A stretch of 64,000 nt of DNA from JAAYBF01 sp963715445 (GTDB lineage: Bacteria > Actinomycetota > Thermoleophilia > Solirubrobacterales > Thermoleophilaceae). The notes below the pieces were generated by a model. The model was not told where the DNA came from. It made no database searches and worked only from the letters and a program-made list of their open reading frames with translations. The stretch lies in assembly GCA_963715445.1 (NCBI GenBank), contig OY970240.1:1116001-1180000 (forward strand). The letters run 5' to 3'. This document shows, one piece after another, positions 1-7,892 of this stretch; position 1 is the first letter of the stretch, and every line of letters starts with the position of its first letter. Both the position numbers and the translations under genes were made by a program.

Positions 1-1037
1 CGCAGGACGTGCCCGGCCTGATGCATGTCGACCTCGGCGGCTACCACGTGCGTGACATCGAGTTCACCGCCGCCTTCGACATCGACGCCGACAAGGTCGG
101 CAAGGACCTCTCCGAGGCGATCTGGTCCGGCCAGAACAACACGATCAAGTTCGCCGACGTGCCCAAGCTCGACGTGCCGGTGTACCGCGGCATGACCCAC
201 GACGGGCTCGGCAAGTACCTCAAGGAGAAGATCACCAAGGCGCCCGGCGAGACCGCCGACATCGTCCAGATCCTCAAGGACACGAAGACCGACGTCGTCG
301 TGTCCTACCTGCCGGTCGGCTCTGAGGACGCGACCAAGTGGTACGTCGAGCAGGTGCTCGAGGCCGGCTGCGGCTTCGTCAACTGCATCCCCGTCTTCAT
401 CGCTCGCGAGGAGTACTGGGGCAACCGCTTCAAGAAGGCCGGCCTGCCGATCGTCGGCGACGACATCAAGTCCCAGGTCGGTGCGACGATCGTCCACCGC
501 CAGCTCGCCCGCCTGTTCGGCGATCGCGGCGTGAAGATGCTGCGCACGTCGCAGCTCAACGTCGGCGGCAACATGGACTTCTACAACATGCTCGAGCGCG
601 AGCGGCTGGAGTCCAAGAAGATCTCGAAGACCAACGCGGTCACGTCGATCATGGATCACAAGCTGCCCAAGGACGACGTGTACATCGGCCCGTCGGACTA
701 CGTGCCGTGGCTGACCGACCGCAAGTGGGCGCACATCCGCGTCGAGGGCCAGGCCTTCGGCGACGTGCCGCTCAACGTCGAGCTGAAGCTCGAGGTGTGG
801 GACTCGCCGAACTCGGCGGGCATCGTCACCGACGCGGTGCGCTGCTGCAAGCTGGCGCTCAACCAGGGAATCGGCGGACCGCTCGAGGGACCGTCGTCCT
901 ACCTGATGAAGTCGCCTCCGGTGCAGGTGCCGGACTCGACCGCGCGCGAGAACACCGAGGCGTTCATCGCCGAGAACGGCGGCGCCCCGAAGCTGCCGGG
1001 CGACGTGCCGGTCAGCAGCGAGACGACTCAGGCCTAG
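1..1037 (+). CDS. ino1: Inositol-3-phosphate synthase, 5' end missing
   Basis: This cytoplasmic NAD-dependent enzyme converts glucose 6-phosphate to 1L-myo-inositol 1-phosphate, the first step towards inositol lipids and related compounds. The reading frame is open to the first base of the window, and the visible part begins at the typical internal segment 'VPGLMHVDLGGYHVRD', so the N-terminal Rossmann glycine motif lies outside. The compact actinobacterial/archaeal form is recognisable from 'IWSGQNNTIKFADVP', 'GDDIKSQVGATI', 'LNVGGNMDFYNM' and 'IGPSDYVPWL'. The reading frame ends at TAG 1035-1037. The next gene, a glycosyltransferase-PHP fusion, follows after 72 bases and may act on inositol-derived material. 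Family identity is clear; only the missing start limits the entry. Confidence 0.95.
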   Translation, partial: QDVPGLMHVDLGGYHVRDIEFTAAFDIDADKVGKDLSEAIWSGQNNTIKFADVPKLDVPVYRGMTHDGLGKYLKEKITKAPGETADIVQILKDTKTDVVVSYLPVGSEDATKWYVEQVLEAGCGFVNCIPVFIAREEYWGNRFKKAGLPIVGDDIKSQVGATIVHRQLARLFGDRGVKMLRTSQLNVGGNMDFYNMLERERLESKKISKTNAVTSIMDHKLPKDDVYIGPSDYVPWLTDRKWAHIRVEGQAFGDVPLNVELKLEVWDSPNSAGIVTDAVRCCKLALNQGIGGPLEGPSSYLMKSPPVQVPDSTARENTEAFIAENGGAPKLPGDVPVSSETTQA

Positions 1038-1109
1038 TCGTCACGCCTTTCGAAGCTGTGCGGACGGGCGGCCTGCGGGCCGCCCGTCTGCGTTCTATCC
1101 TCAGACGCC

Positions 1110-3017
1110 GTGGCTGACCGCTTCTCGATCGCCCAGGTCACGCCCTATCCCTGGGAGCAGCACCACGACGTGAACCGCTTCGTCGAGCGCCTGTCGGCGG
1201 GGCTCGCGGAGCGCGGCCACCGCGTGGTGATCGTCGCCCCATCGGAGTCCCGGACGCTGATCCGGGAGGGCAGGGCGAGGGTGCGCGCCCTCCTCGCCGG
1301 CGATCAGGACGCCCTCTTCGCGGACGACGTGCTTGCCATCGGGCAGAGCCTGCCGTTCCGTCGTGGAGGCTCCGTGTCGCTGCCCCTCGACATCTCCCAC
1401 ACGCTCGAGGAGCTGCTCGGCCACGCGCAGCTCGACTTCGTGCACGTGCACGAGCCGTTCGCGCCGAGCGCCTCGTCCGCCGCGCTGCGCCAGTCGCGCG
1501 CGCTCAACGTCGGCACCTTCCACCTCCCAACGGAGCGCTTCGTGTCCACCCAGGTGGCGCGTCCGCTCGTTCAGCGCGTGTTCGGCCGCCTCGACGCGCG
1601 GACCGCCAGCTTCACCGCCACCAGGGACCTGGTCGAGCGCTTCTTCCCCGGCTCCTACGACGTGGTCCTCCCGGGCGCGGATCTGGTCGACCGCTCGGAC
1701 CCCCAGGGCCCGCCGGAGATCGTCTTCTCGGCCGAGGAGGAGCGAGGAGCGCTGCGGCTGTTCCTGCGCGCGCTGCGCCACCTCCCCGTCGAGCTGGAGT
1801 GGAAGGCGACGGTCTGGCTGCGCGATCCCGGCGCGGTTCCCTCGCCGCTCCAGCTGCCCCGCCGGCTGCGCGATCGGGTACGCCTCGCGGGGCCCGCGGA
1901 GGGGACCGAGGCCGAGCATCTCGCCCGCGCCGCGATCGCCGTGGCCGCCTCAAGCGGCACCGCGCCCTCCCCCCAGCTCGTGCTGAGGGCGCTCGGCGCC
2001 GGCGCCGTGCCCGTCGCGGCGCGCCTTCCCCAGTACGAGGAGGCGCTGGATCACGGAGAGCTGGGACTGCTCTTCGAGCCGCGCGACGTCGGCGTGCTCA
2101 CCGCCCAGCTGGAGCGCCTGATCTCCGACCCGGAGCTTCTGCGCCAGCTCGCCGAGCGGGTGGCCGGCGCCCGGCAGCGGATCGGCTGGTCGCGCGCGGT
2201 CGACGAGATGGAGGCGCTGTACACGGCCACCGCCGCGCGTCGCCACGACCCGGCGGGCAACCCCGAGGTGCGCAAGCGGATCGCCCAGAGGCCGTTCATC
2301 CACGTCGACCTCCACATGCACACCAACCACTCGAGCGACTGCGCGACTCCCGTCGAGACGCTTCTGGAGGCCGCCAAGGCAGCCGGACTCGGGGCGATCG
2401 CCGTGACCGACCACAACGAGGTGTCGGGCGCGCACGAGGCGCGGGCGCTGGCCGAGGAGGTGGGCGGCATCAAGGTGATCGTCGCCGAGGAGGTGAAGAC
2501 CGCCGATCAGGGCGAGGTGATCGGTCTCTTCATCGAGGAGAAGATCCCGCGCGGCATGTCCCTGGCCGACACGATCGCCGCGATCCGCGCCCAGGGCGGC
2601 CTCGTCTACGTGCCGCACCCGTTCGACCGGATGCACTCCGTGCCGGACTACGAGCACCTGCTCGACGTGGTCGAGGACATCGACGCGATCGAGGTCTTCA
2701 ACCCGCGGGTGGCGTTCTCCGCCTTCAACGAGGAGGCGGCGCGCTTCGCGGCCAAGTACAGGATCGTCGCCGGCGCCGGGTCCGACAGCCACGTCGCGGC
2801 AGGCCTCGGCTCGGTGAAGATCCGCATGCGCGACTTCGAGGGGCCTGAGGAGTTCCTCGAGTCGCTGCGCGACGCCGACATCGTTCGCAAGAAGCAGTCG
2901 CTGCTCTACGTCCAGGCGCTCAAGTTCATCCAGACGAAGGCGACGCCGGCAGGCGCCAGGCGGCGAACCGCCAAGCCAGGCACCGGTGCGACCGGCAGCC
3001 GGCGGAGCAACATGTGA
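1110..3017 (+). CDS. GT4-type glycosyltransferase fused to a PHP phosphoesterase
   Basis: A 635-residue two-domain protein. Residues 1-385 look like a GT-B glycosyltransferase of the PimA kind: 'HVHEPFAPSASSAAL' near residue 110 matches the PimA-type acceptor-side segment, and the C-terminal half ends with 'LLFEPRDVGVL'. The usual donor-site Ex7E motif is degenerate: 'PQLVLRALGAG' stands where 'LLEALACG' is expected. Residues 396-610 are a PHP domain with every expected metal ligand class: 'DLHMHT', 'TDHNE', 'EEVKT', 'VPHPFDR', 'GSDSH'. The GTG start is preceded by TATCCT (1096-1101) with an 8-base gap, suggesting a leaderless transcript. The position next to inositol-3-phosphate synthase suggests work on an inositol phosphate or phosphatidylinositol; this is inference, and the substrate is unknown. 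Confidence 0.85.
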   Translation: MADRFSIAQVTPYPWEQHHDVNRFVERLSAGLAERGHRVVIVAPSESRTLIREGRARVRALLAGDQDALFADDVLAIGQSLPFRRGGSVSLPLDISHTLEELLGHAQLDFVHVHEPFAPSASSAALRQSRALNVGTFHLPTERFVSTQVARPLVQRVFGRLDARTASFTATRDLVERFFPGSYDVVLPGADLVDRSDPQGPPEIVFSAEEERGALRLFLRALRHLPVELEWKATVWLRDPGAVPSPLQLPRRLRDRVRLAGPAEGTEAEHLARAAIAVAASSGTAPSPQLVLRALGAGAVPVAARLPQYEEALDHGELGLLFEPRDVGVLTAQLERLISDPELLRQLAERVAGARQRIGWSRAVDEMEALYTATAARRHDPAGNPEVRKRIAQRPFIHVDLHMHTNHSSDCATPVETLLEAAKAAGLGAIAVTDHNEVSGAHEARALAEEVGGIKVIVAEEVKTADQGEVIGLFIEEKIPRGMSLADTIAAIRAQGGLVYVPHPFDRMHSVPDYEHLLDVVEDIDAIEVFNPRVAFSAFNEEAARFAAKYRIVAGAGSDSHVAAGLGSVKIRMRDFEGPEEFLESLRDADIVRKKQSLLYVQALKFIQTKATPAGARRRTAKPGTGATGSRRSNM

Positions 3018-3670
3018 TGCAGGCAAGAGGACAGAGAGCGAGTCCGTCAAAGCTCTCTGACCAAGTGCCTGCGACCGACGACGAGATCCGCGAGAAGTAC
3101 CTCGAGCGAGCCATCCGCGAGCTGAACCAGCTCACGCGGGAGATCCAGGGGTGCGATCACTGCCCGAGGGGGAACCTGATGCCGGTACTCGGCTCGGGCC
3201 ACCCTCAGGCCGACGTGTTCATGGTCAAGTTCGCGCCGCGCCCTTCGGAGATCGAGGAGGGCGTCGCCTTCTACGGCCGGGCCGGCAGCGCGCTGATGAA
3301 GAGCTTCAAGCGCCTCGGCATCGACCCGCTCGCCGTGTACGGCACCGTCTTCGTGAAGTGCCCCGTTCACGACACCGACCTCTCCGCGCCGGAGTGCCGT
3401 GCGCGCGTGCTCGACGAGCTCGCCGTCGTCCAGCCGCGGATCGTCGTGGTGATGGGAGAGGAGGGGCTCGAAGAGATGAACGCCCTTCCGATCCCCGTAG
3501 GGGCCCAGCTGAAGCCGCTGCTCGGCGAGGTCCAGAAGCTCACGCCCAGCTGCGATGCGATCTACGTGCCGGACATCGACGCCTCGCTCGACGACGAGCG
3601 CGCCAAGCGCGAGTTCTGGCGAGCCTTCCGCGCGCTCGGCGAGTGGTACGCGGACCTCCCGCCCTACTAG
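3017..3670 (+). CDS. Uracil-DNA glycosylase superfamily protein (Fe-S type, atypical)
   Basis: A 217-residue protein of the family 4/5-like uracil-DNA glycosylase superfamily. Four cysteines in the family spacing (C46-x2-C49, C115, C127) should hold a [4Fe-4S] cluster, and 'FYGRAGSALM' matches the conserved 'PFVGRAG' segment. However, the catalytic segment 'GEAPG' is replaced by 'KFAPRPSE', and no C-terminal 'HPS' motif is visible, so base-excision activity is doubtful. The ATG shares its A with the stop of the preceding fusion gene (TGATG), so the two are translationally coupled; a GTG three bases earlier is also possible. Fold assignment is fairly secure; function is open. Confidence 0.75.
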   Translation: MQARGQRASPSKLSDQVPATDDEIREKYLERAIRELNQLTREIQGCDHCPRGNLMPVLGSGHPQADVFMVKFAPRPSEIEEGVAFYGRAGSALMKSFKRLGIDPLAVYGTVFVKCPVHDTDLSAPECRARVLDELAVVQPRIVVVMGEEGLEEMNALPIPVGAQLKPLLGEVQKLTPSCDAIYVPDIDASLDDERAKREFWRAFRALGEWYADLPPY

Positions 3671-3746
3671 AAGACATCGCGCCTCGCGCTTGGCCGGGCC
3701 GCACGCGGGGTAAAGCGGAGGGAAGCCCCCGAGCGGAGGAGATGCG

Positions 3747-4178
3747 ATGCAGAGCGTGCTGGTGGTCGCCAATCAGACGGCCGAATCGGAAGAGCTGCTG
3801 ACGGCGCTGCGCGAGCGCTCCGAGCGGAGCGAGTGCGAGTTCACGATCCTGATCCCCGCCACCCCGCACGGCATCAGCTGGGCGGCGAACATGTTCGCCG
3901 GCAAGGGGCACGACGAGGCCGAGGCCCATCGCGACGCGCTCGTCGCGCGGCTGCGCGGAGCCGACATCCAGGTCGCGGACACGATCGTCGGGGATCCGGA
4001 CCCGCTCGCCGCGATCTCGGACGCATGCAACCTCGGCAGCTACGACGAGGTCATCGTCTCGACGTTGCCGCACCACCTGTCGAAGTGGCTGCACCTCGAC
4101 CTTCCGCGCAAGGCGGCGCACGCGACCGGCCTGCCGGTGACGAACATCGAGGCGTCGAAGGCGGAGACGGCCGCCTGA
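3747..4178 (+). CDS. Universal stress protein-like (small Rossmann-type) protein
   Basis: A 143-residue soluble alpha/beta protein. It starts 'MQSVLVVANQTAESEELLTAL', with conserved-looking 'VGDPDPLAAISDAC' and 'YDEVIVSTLPHHLSKWLHLD', as in actinobacterial UspA-like proteins that lack a clear ATP-binding G-rich loop. A good ribosome binding site (GGAGGAGA) precedes the ATG. It stands alone between the glycosylase-like gene and the convergent YceH gene. No specific role can be assigned; a stress or nucleotide-sensing function is what is known of the family. Confidence 0.75.
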   Translation: MQSVLVVANQTAESEELLTALRERSERSECEFTILIPATPHGISWAANMFAGKGHDEAEAHRDALVARLRGADIQVADTIVGDPDPLAAISDACNLGSYDEVIVSTLPHHLSKWLHLDLPRKAAHATGLPVTNIEASKAETAA

Positions 4179-4179
4179 A

Positions 4180-4220
4180 GGGTCGTCCGGCCGCGAGGAC
4201 GGCCGGGAGCGGAGCGACCC
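4180..4220. terminator. Nested hairpin between convergent genes
   Basis: GGGTCG (4180-4185) pairs with CGACCC (4215-4220), and inside it CCGGCC (4187-4192) pairs with GGCCGG (4201-4206). It sits exactly between the stop of the stress-protein gene and the stop of the convergent YceH gene, so a bidirectional terminator is likely. There is no T-run. Confidence 0.45.
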
Positions 4221-4225
4221 CCGGC

Positions 4226-4876
4226 TCAGCCGCCGAGGGCGTCGCGCAGACCCTCGACCTCGGTGCGCAGCTCGGCCAGCTCGCGCTCGAGCCGATCCAG
4301 GCGGTCCGTGTCGGCTCCCGCGGCGTCGTTGCTCGGCCTGCCGTCCACAGCCGATCCAGCCGCCTCGCGCTCGGCCTGCTCCGCCGCGACCTCGTCGCCC
4401 GCGAGGAGATGGACGTAGCGCTGCTCCTTCTGGCCGGGCCGCCGAGGGAGGCGCAGCGCGAGCCCTCGCTCGATCAGCCCCTCCAACGCCGTGTAGACCG
4501 CGGCCAGGTCGCGGAAAGGGTGCAGGCGCTCGGTGCGCTGCTTGAGCTCACCCGGCGTCTGCGCGCCTCTGAGCATGAGCACGCACAGCAGCGAGACCTC
4601 CTCCGCATCGAGGCTCAGCGCCTCGTCGAAGACGTGGCGGTACTTGCGGGCCCTGCTGCCCGCTCCGCTGGCGAAGCGGGTCCAGCCGCGGCGCCCCAGG
4701 CGCTCGAGACCGTCGATGACGGTCTCCTCGTCGTACACCACCACCGGATCGCGGTTGGTGGCCTGGTTGCACGCCTGTCGCAGCGAGTTGATGCTCAGCG
4801 GGTAGTTGTCCGGCGTCGTGTGCTGCTTCTCGATCAGGCAGCTGAGCGCGCGCAGCTCGACGGCTCCGGGCGGCAC
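4226..4876 (-). CDS. yceH: YceH / DUF480 family protein
   Basis: A winged-helix-like protein of the YceH family (Escherichia coli yceH homologue), whose biochemical role is not settled. Diagnostic segments are 'LSCLIEKQHTTPDNYPLSIN', 'ACNQATNRDPVV' and 'GAQTPGELKQRTERLHPF', giving two tandem winged helices, followed by an acidic linker and a C-terminal coiled coil ('RLERELAELRTEVEGLRDAL') typical of the family. It lies directly downstream of the RNA methyltransferase on the same strand. The start is uncertain: GTG 4876 places the conserved LIEK motif at the usual distance, while GTG 4936 would add 20 residues and overlap the upstream gene. Confidence 0.85.
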   Translation of the reverse strand: MPPGAVELRALSCLIEKQHTTPDNYPLSINSLRQACNQATNRDPVVVYDEETVIDGLERLGRRGWTRFASGAGSRARKYRHVFDEALSLDAEEVSLLCVLMLRGAQTPGELKQRTERLHPFRDLAAVYTALEGLIERGLALRLPRRPGQKEQRYVHLLAGDEVAAEQAEREAAGSAVDGRPSNDAAGADTDRLDRLERELAELRTEVEGLRDALGG

Positions 4877-4905
4877 CGGCCCCGCGTCGTAGACCCGCCC
4901 CTCGC

Positions 4906-6282
4906 TCAGGGCACTCGCCTCAACAGCGCCACGCACTCGATGTGGGGTGTCTGGGGGAACATGTCCACCGGGCGGACGGTGACGAGCTCGTAGCCCGCAT
5001 CCACCATCTGCCGGGCGTTCGGCGCGAGGGTCGTCGGATTGCACGACACGTAGACGATCGTATTCGCGCCGACCTCGAGCACGCGCCGCACGACCTTCTG
5101 GGAGAGCCCCGCGCGCGGCGGGTCGATCACCACCACGTCGGCCGTGCCCTCCTCTTCGATCAGAGGGCGCATCGCGGTGCGGATGTCGCCGGCGTAGAAG
5201 CGCGCGTTGTCGATCCCGTTCAGCTCGGCGTTCTCGATCGCGTCGGCCACCGCCCGCTCCACGATCTCCACCCCGACGACCTCGCGCGAGTCGAGAGCGA
5301 GCGCCAGGGAGATCGTGCCGATGCCGCAGTAGAGGTCGAAGACGCGCTCCTTGCCGGACAGGCCGGCGAGCTCGCCGGCGATGGCGTAGAGCTGCTCGGC
5401 CATCTCGGTGTTGGTCTGGAAGAAGGCGTCCGGCGAGATCGCGAAGCGCAGGCGGGACCCGCCCAGGTCGAGCTCCTCCCGGAGCTTCTTGTTCCCCTTG
5501 AGCTTCTTCGTCTTCCCGCCCTGCGTGACCTCGGCGACGCCTTCCGCCTGGGTCCAGAGCACGCTGTCGGCCGGAATCGCGGCGGCGAGCGACTCGAAGC
5601 GGTGATCGCCCGCGCTCGTGACGAGGCGGGCCTGCAGCTGCCCGGTCCTGCGGCCCTCCCTGACGACCAGGTTGCGCAGGATCCCCGAGTGGTCGCGGCG
5701 GTCATACGCCGGGATGCCCTCCTCGGTGCACCAGGCGGCCACCGCGTCCTTCAGCGCGGCGACCTTCTCCGACGCAAGGACGTCGTCGCGCACCTCGTCG
5801 ATCAGGTCCCAGCGGCCGGGGTGGTGGAATCCGAGCACGAGGCTCCCGTCGGCGGCCGTTCCGAACGAGTACTCCACCTTGTTCCGATAGCGGAGCGTCT
5901 CCACCGCGGGCACGATCTCCTCGACAGGAGGAGATTCGAAGCCGCCGAGGCGCTCGAGCGCCTCGCGCACGAGGCGCTGCTTCTCCTCGAGCTGGCGCTC
6001 GTAGGGCAGCACCTGCCAGGGCGCGCCCGGATGCGGCACTTCGGGCTCGACCCTGTCCGGGCCTGCCTCCAGCACCTCCACCAGGCTCGCCTCGGCGAAG
6101 GAGCGCTTGGCCTTGCCGATGCGGGCCCGCACGCGATCACCCGGCACGGCGCCGCGCACGAACACCACGAACCCCTCCGCCCGGCCGACGCCCGCTCCGC
6201 CGTGGGCGAACGACTCGATGACGACCTCGACCTCCTCGTCACGACGGGGCCTTGCTCGTTTTGCTGTCGGGGCGTCAGCCAT
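4906..6282 (-). CDS. TrmA/RlmD-family RNA (uracil-5-)-methyltransferase lacking Fe-S cysteines
   Basis: A 458-residue SAM-dependent RNA methyltransferase. Residues 15-72 form a TRAM RNA-binding domain ('ESFAHGGAGVGR', 'VPGDRVRARI'). The C-terminal catalytic domain carries 'DLYCGIGTISLALA' (SAM site), 'VVIDPPRAGLS' and 'YVSCNPTTLAPN' with the catalytic cysteine. In RlmD and RumA a CxxCxxC-type [4Fe-4S] site precedes the domain; here the equivalent stretch (residues 81-90) reads 'EVPHPGAPWQ' with no cysteine. The RNA target cannot be told from sequence alone. It probably forms an operon with the downstream YceH gene. Confidence 0.88.
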   Translation of the reverse strand: MADAPTAKRARPRRDEEVEVVIESFAHGGAGVGRAEGFVVFVRGAVPGDRVRARIGKAKRSFAEASLVEVLEAGPDRVEPEVPHPGAPWQVLPYERQLEEKQRLVREALERLGGFESPPVEEIVPAVETLRYRNKVEYSFGTAADGSLVLGFHHPGRWDLIDEVRDDVLASEKVAALKDAVAAWCTEEGIPAYDRRDHSGILRNLVVREGRRTGQLQARLVTSAGDHRFESLAAAIPADSVLWTQAEGVAEVTQGGKTKKLKGNKKLREELDLGGSRLRFAISPDAFFQTNTEMAEQLYAIAGELAGLSGKERVFDLYCGIGTISLALALDSREVVGVEIVERAVADAIENAELNGIDNARFYAGDIRTAMRPLIEEEGTADVVVIDPPRAGLSQKVVRRVLEVGANTIVYVSCNPTTLAPNARQMVDAGYELVTVRPVDMFPQTPHIECVALLRRVP

Positions 6283-6341
6283 CGCGCAATGGTCGCACGG
6301 CGGCAGCTATCTCGGAGTGGCTGGCGTCGAGCCGGAGCGAG

Positions 6342-7007
6342 CTAGGCAAGTCGCGCGGCGATCCCGCTCAAGACCGTCTTGCGGTTGGCGTGCCGGCGCT
6401 CGTGGTCGCGCACCTTGCGCAGCTCAGCGGCGGTGAGCCCGTCGAGGCGACGCTCCACCTCGGCGGCGGTCATGTCCTCGTAGCCGAGGATCGGAAAGCT
6501 CGCCCCGAGCCCGGCGGCGCGGCGAGCCTTGTCCGCCCGGGCGATCACGGGATCCGCCTGCTTGCGGGCGAGGCTCTTGGCGTCCCCCACCTGCTTGCGC
6601 GCGCGCTTCGCGCTCTCCTCGATCTCCTCGCGGCTGCGCCCCAGCAGCTGCTCCAGGTCACCGAGCAGGTCGTTCGTCTGCTTGCGGCCGCGCTCGAGCA
6701 GGCTGGCGGCGAGGTCCTGAGCGTCGTCAGCGGTCACACGCCCGCGCGAGACTGCGTCCCCTAGCGCCTCCTCGATGCGCTCTCGCGAGAGCATCACCAG
6801 CCCCAGCGGATCGATCAAGCGCTTGCTGAGGGCCTCGCGCACCTCCGCGACGCTCTTGCTCGACAGCTCATTCACCGGCTGCTGCGATTCGGCGGCGGCT
6901 GAGCGCGCCTTGGGAGCGCCCTTGGACTCCTCCGAGGGCTTCTTGCCTGAGGGCTTCCGGCTGCTGCTGGGCCGCTTGGACCCTGTGCTGCGCCGCTGCT
7001 GCGCCAT
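6342..7007 (-). CDS. Basic helical phasin-like hypothetical protein
   Basis: A 221-residue protein with three parts: a Lys/Ser/Arg/Pro-rich disordered N-terminus (1-45), a helical coiled-coil middle ('SRERIEEALGDAVSRGRVTA', 'LEQLLGRSREEIEESAKRAR') as in phasin or polyhydroxyalkanoate-granule regulatory proteins, and a compact C-terminal segment 'ILGYEDMTAAEVERRLDGL' followed by a basic helix. AGGAGG stands upstream of the ATG. No enzyme motif is present. Phasin-like granule or nucleoid association is only a guess. Confidence 0.7.
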   Translation of the reverse strand: MAQQRRSTGSKRPSSSRKPSGKKPSEESKGAPKARSAAAESQQPVNELSSKSVAEVREALSKRLIDPLGLVMLSRERIEEALGDAVSRGRVTADDAQDLAASLLERGRKQTNDLLGDLEQLLGRSREEIEESAKRARKQVGDAKSLARKQADPVIARADKARRAAGLGASFPILGYEDMTAAEVERRLDGLTAAELRKVRDHERRHANRKTVLSGIAARLA

Positions 7008-7052
7008 CTAGCTCGTCCTCCTCGTTCGGGCGGGACCGGTCACTCAACCGCA

Positions 7053-7892
7053 CTATGCCAGGCCAAACGTGGCGGTGACAGGCGCGTGATCGGACAGGCG
7101 AAGCGCGAGGTCGCCCTCCCATCGGAGCTCGCGAGCAGCCGGGGGCATCGCCTTGGGCGCTCGCATCACCTCGAGCCCCCGCGCGAGCAGATGGTCGAGC
7201 GAGCGTGGTCCCGTCGGCCGCTCGAGGCCGAACCGGTCTCGCAGCTCGTCGAACGTCGCGGGATGGTCGGCCGCGCGCAGGTTGAGGTCGCCGCCGAGTA
7301 TCAGCGGAGCGCCCTGCGCCCACTCCACCGCGAGCTGTGCGGCGCGCAGCGCCTCCGCCGAAGAGCGGCCGGTCGATGGAACGGACAGGTGCATGGATGC
7401 GACGACGAGCGTGCGCCCCCCGGGGCCGTGAGCACGGACCAGCAGCATCCGGCGTCGCTCGGGCCTGAGCGCGAGCGTGATCCGCTCGCTCTCGGCCACC
7501 CGCCACGGCGGGCGGACGAGCACCATGTTCGAGCCGCCCTCGTTCGAGCGGATCAGATCGGGGTTCCATTCCGCCAGCCCGGCGCGCAGCGGAGCCAGCC
7601 AGTTGCGCGAGGTGAGCACGGACTCGCCTGATGCGCCCGCCTCGCTCGCAAGCGCCCGCAGCCAGCGCGGCGGAGCCTCCTGGAGCAGGGCGAGCTTCCA
7701 GTCCCAGCCCGCGAGCAGGGAGGTGAACTGGTCGCGCAGCGGCTCGTTGACCTGCACGTGCGTGGCGCTCCTCTCCGGCCGGCGCGACAGACGCGAGCGC
7801 CATGTGTCGAGAGCCGGGTCGGGAGGATCGTCGCGACCATGGAAAAGGTTCCAGGTCAAAGCCCCGAATACGATGCCGGAGTGACTCGTCAC
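7053..7892 (-). CDS. Endonuclease/exonuclease/phosphatase family protein
   Basis: A metal-dependent EEP-fold hydrolase of about 279 residues. The fold is shown in order by 'LTWNLFHGR' (first strand and Asn), 'LALLQEAP' (catalytic Glu), 'VVASMHLSV', 'LILGGDLNLR' (GDxN) and the terminal 'LSDHAPVTATF' (SDH). These are the standard catalytic motifs, so it should be active on a phosphodiester or phosphomonoester; the substrate is unknown. The start is uncertain: GTG 7892 would overlap the first 12 bases of the divergent argF, while TTG 7859 ('LTWNLF' start) avoids the overlap. Confidence 0.82.
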   Translation of the reverse strand: MTSHSGIVFGALTWNLFHGRDDPPDPALDTWRSRLSRRPERSATHVQVNEPLRDQFTSLLAGWDWKLALLQEAPPRWLRALASEAGASGESVLTSRNWLAPLRAGLAEWNPDLIRSNEGGSNMVLVRPPWRVAESERITLALRPERRRMLLVRAHGPGGRTLVVASMHLSVPSTGRSSAEALRAAQLAVEWAQGAPLILGGDLNLRAADHPATFDELRDRFGLERPTGPRSLDHLLARGLEVMRAPKAMPPAARELRWEGDLALRLSDHAPVTATFGLA

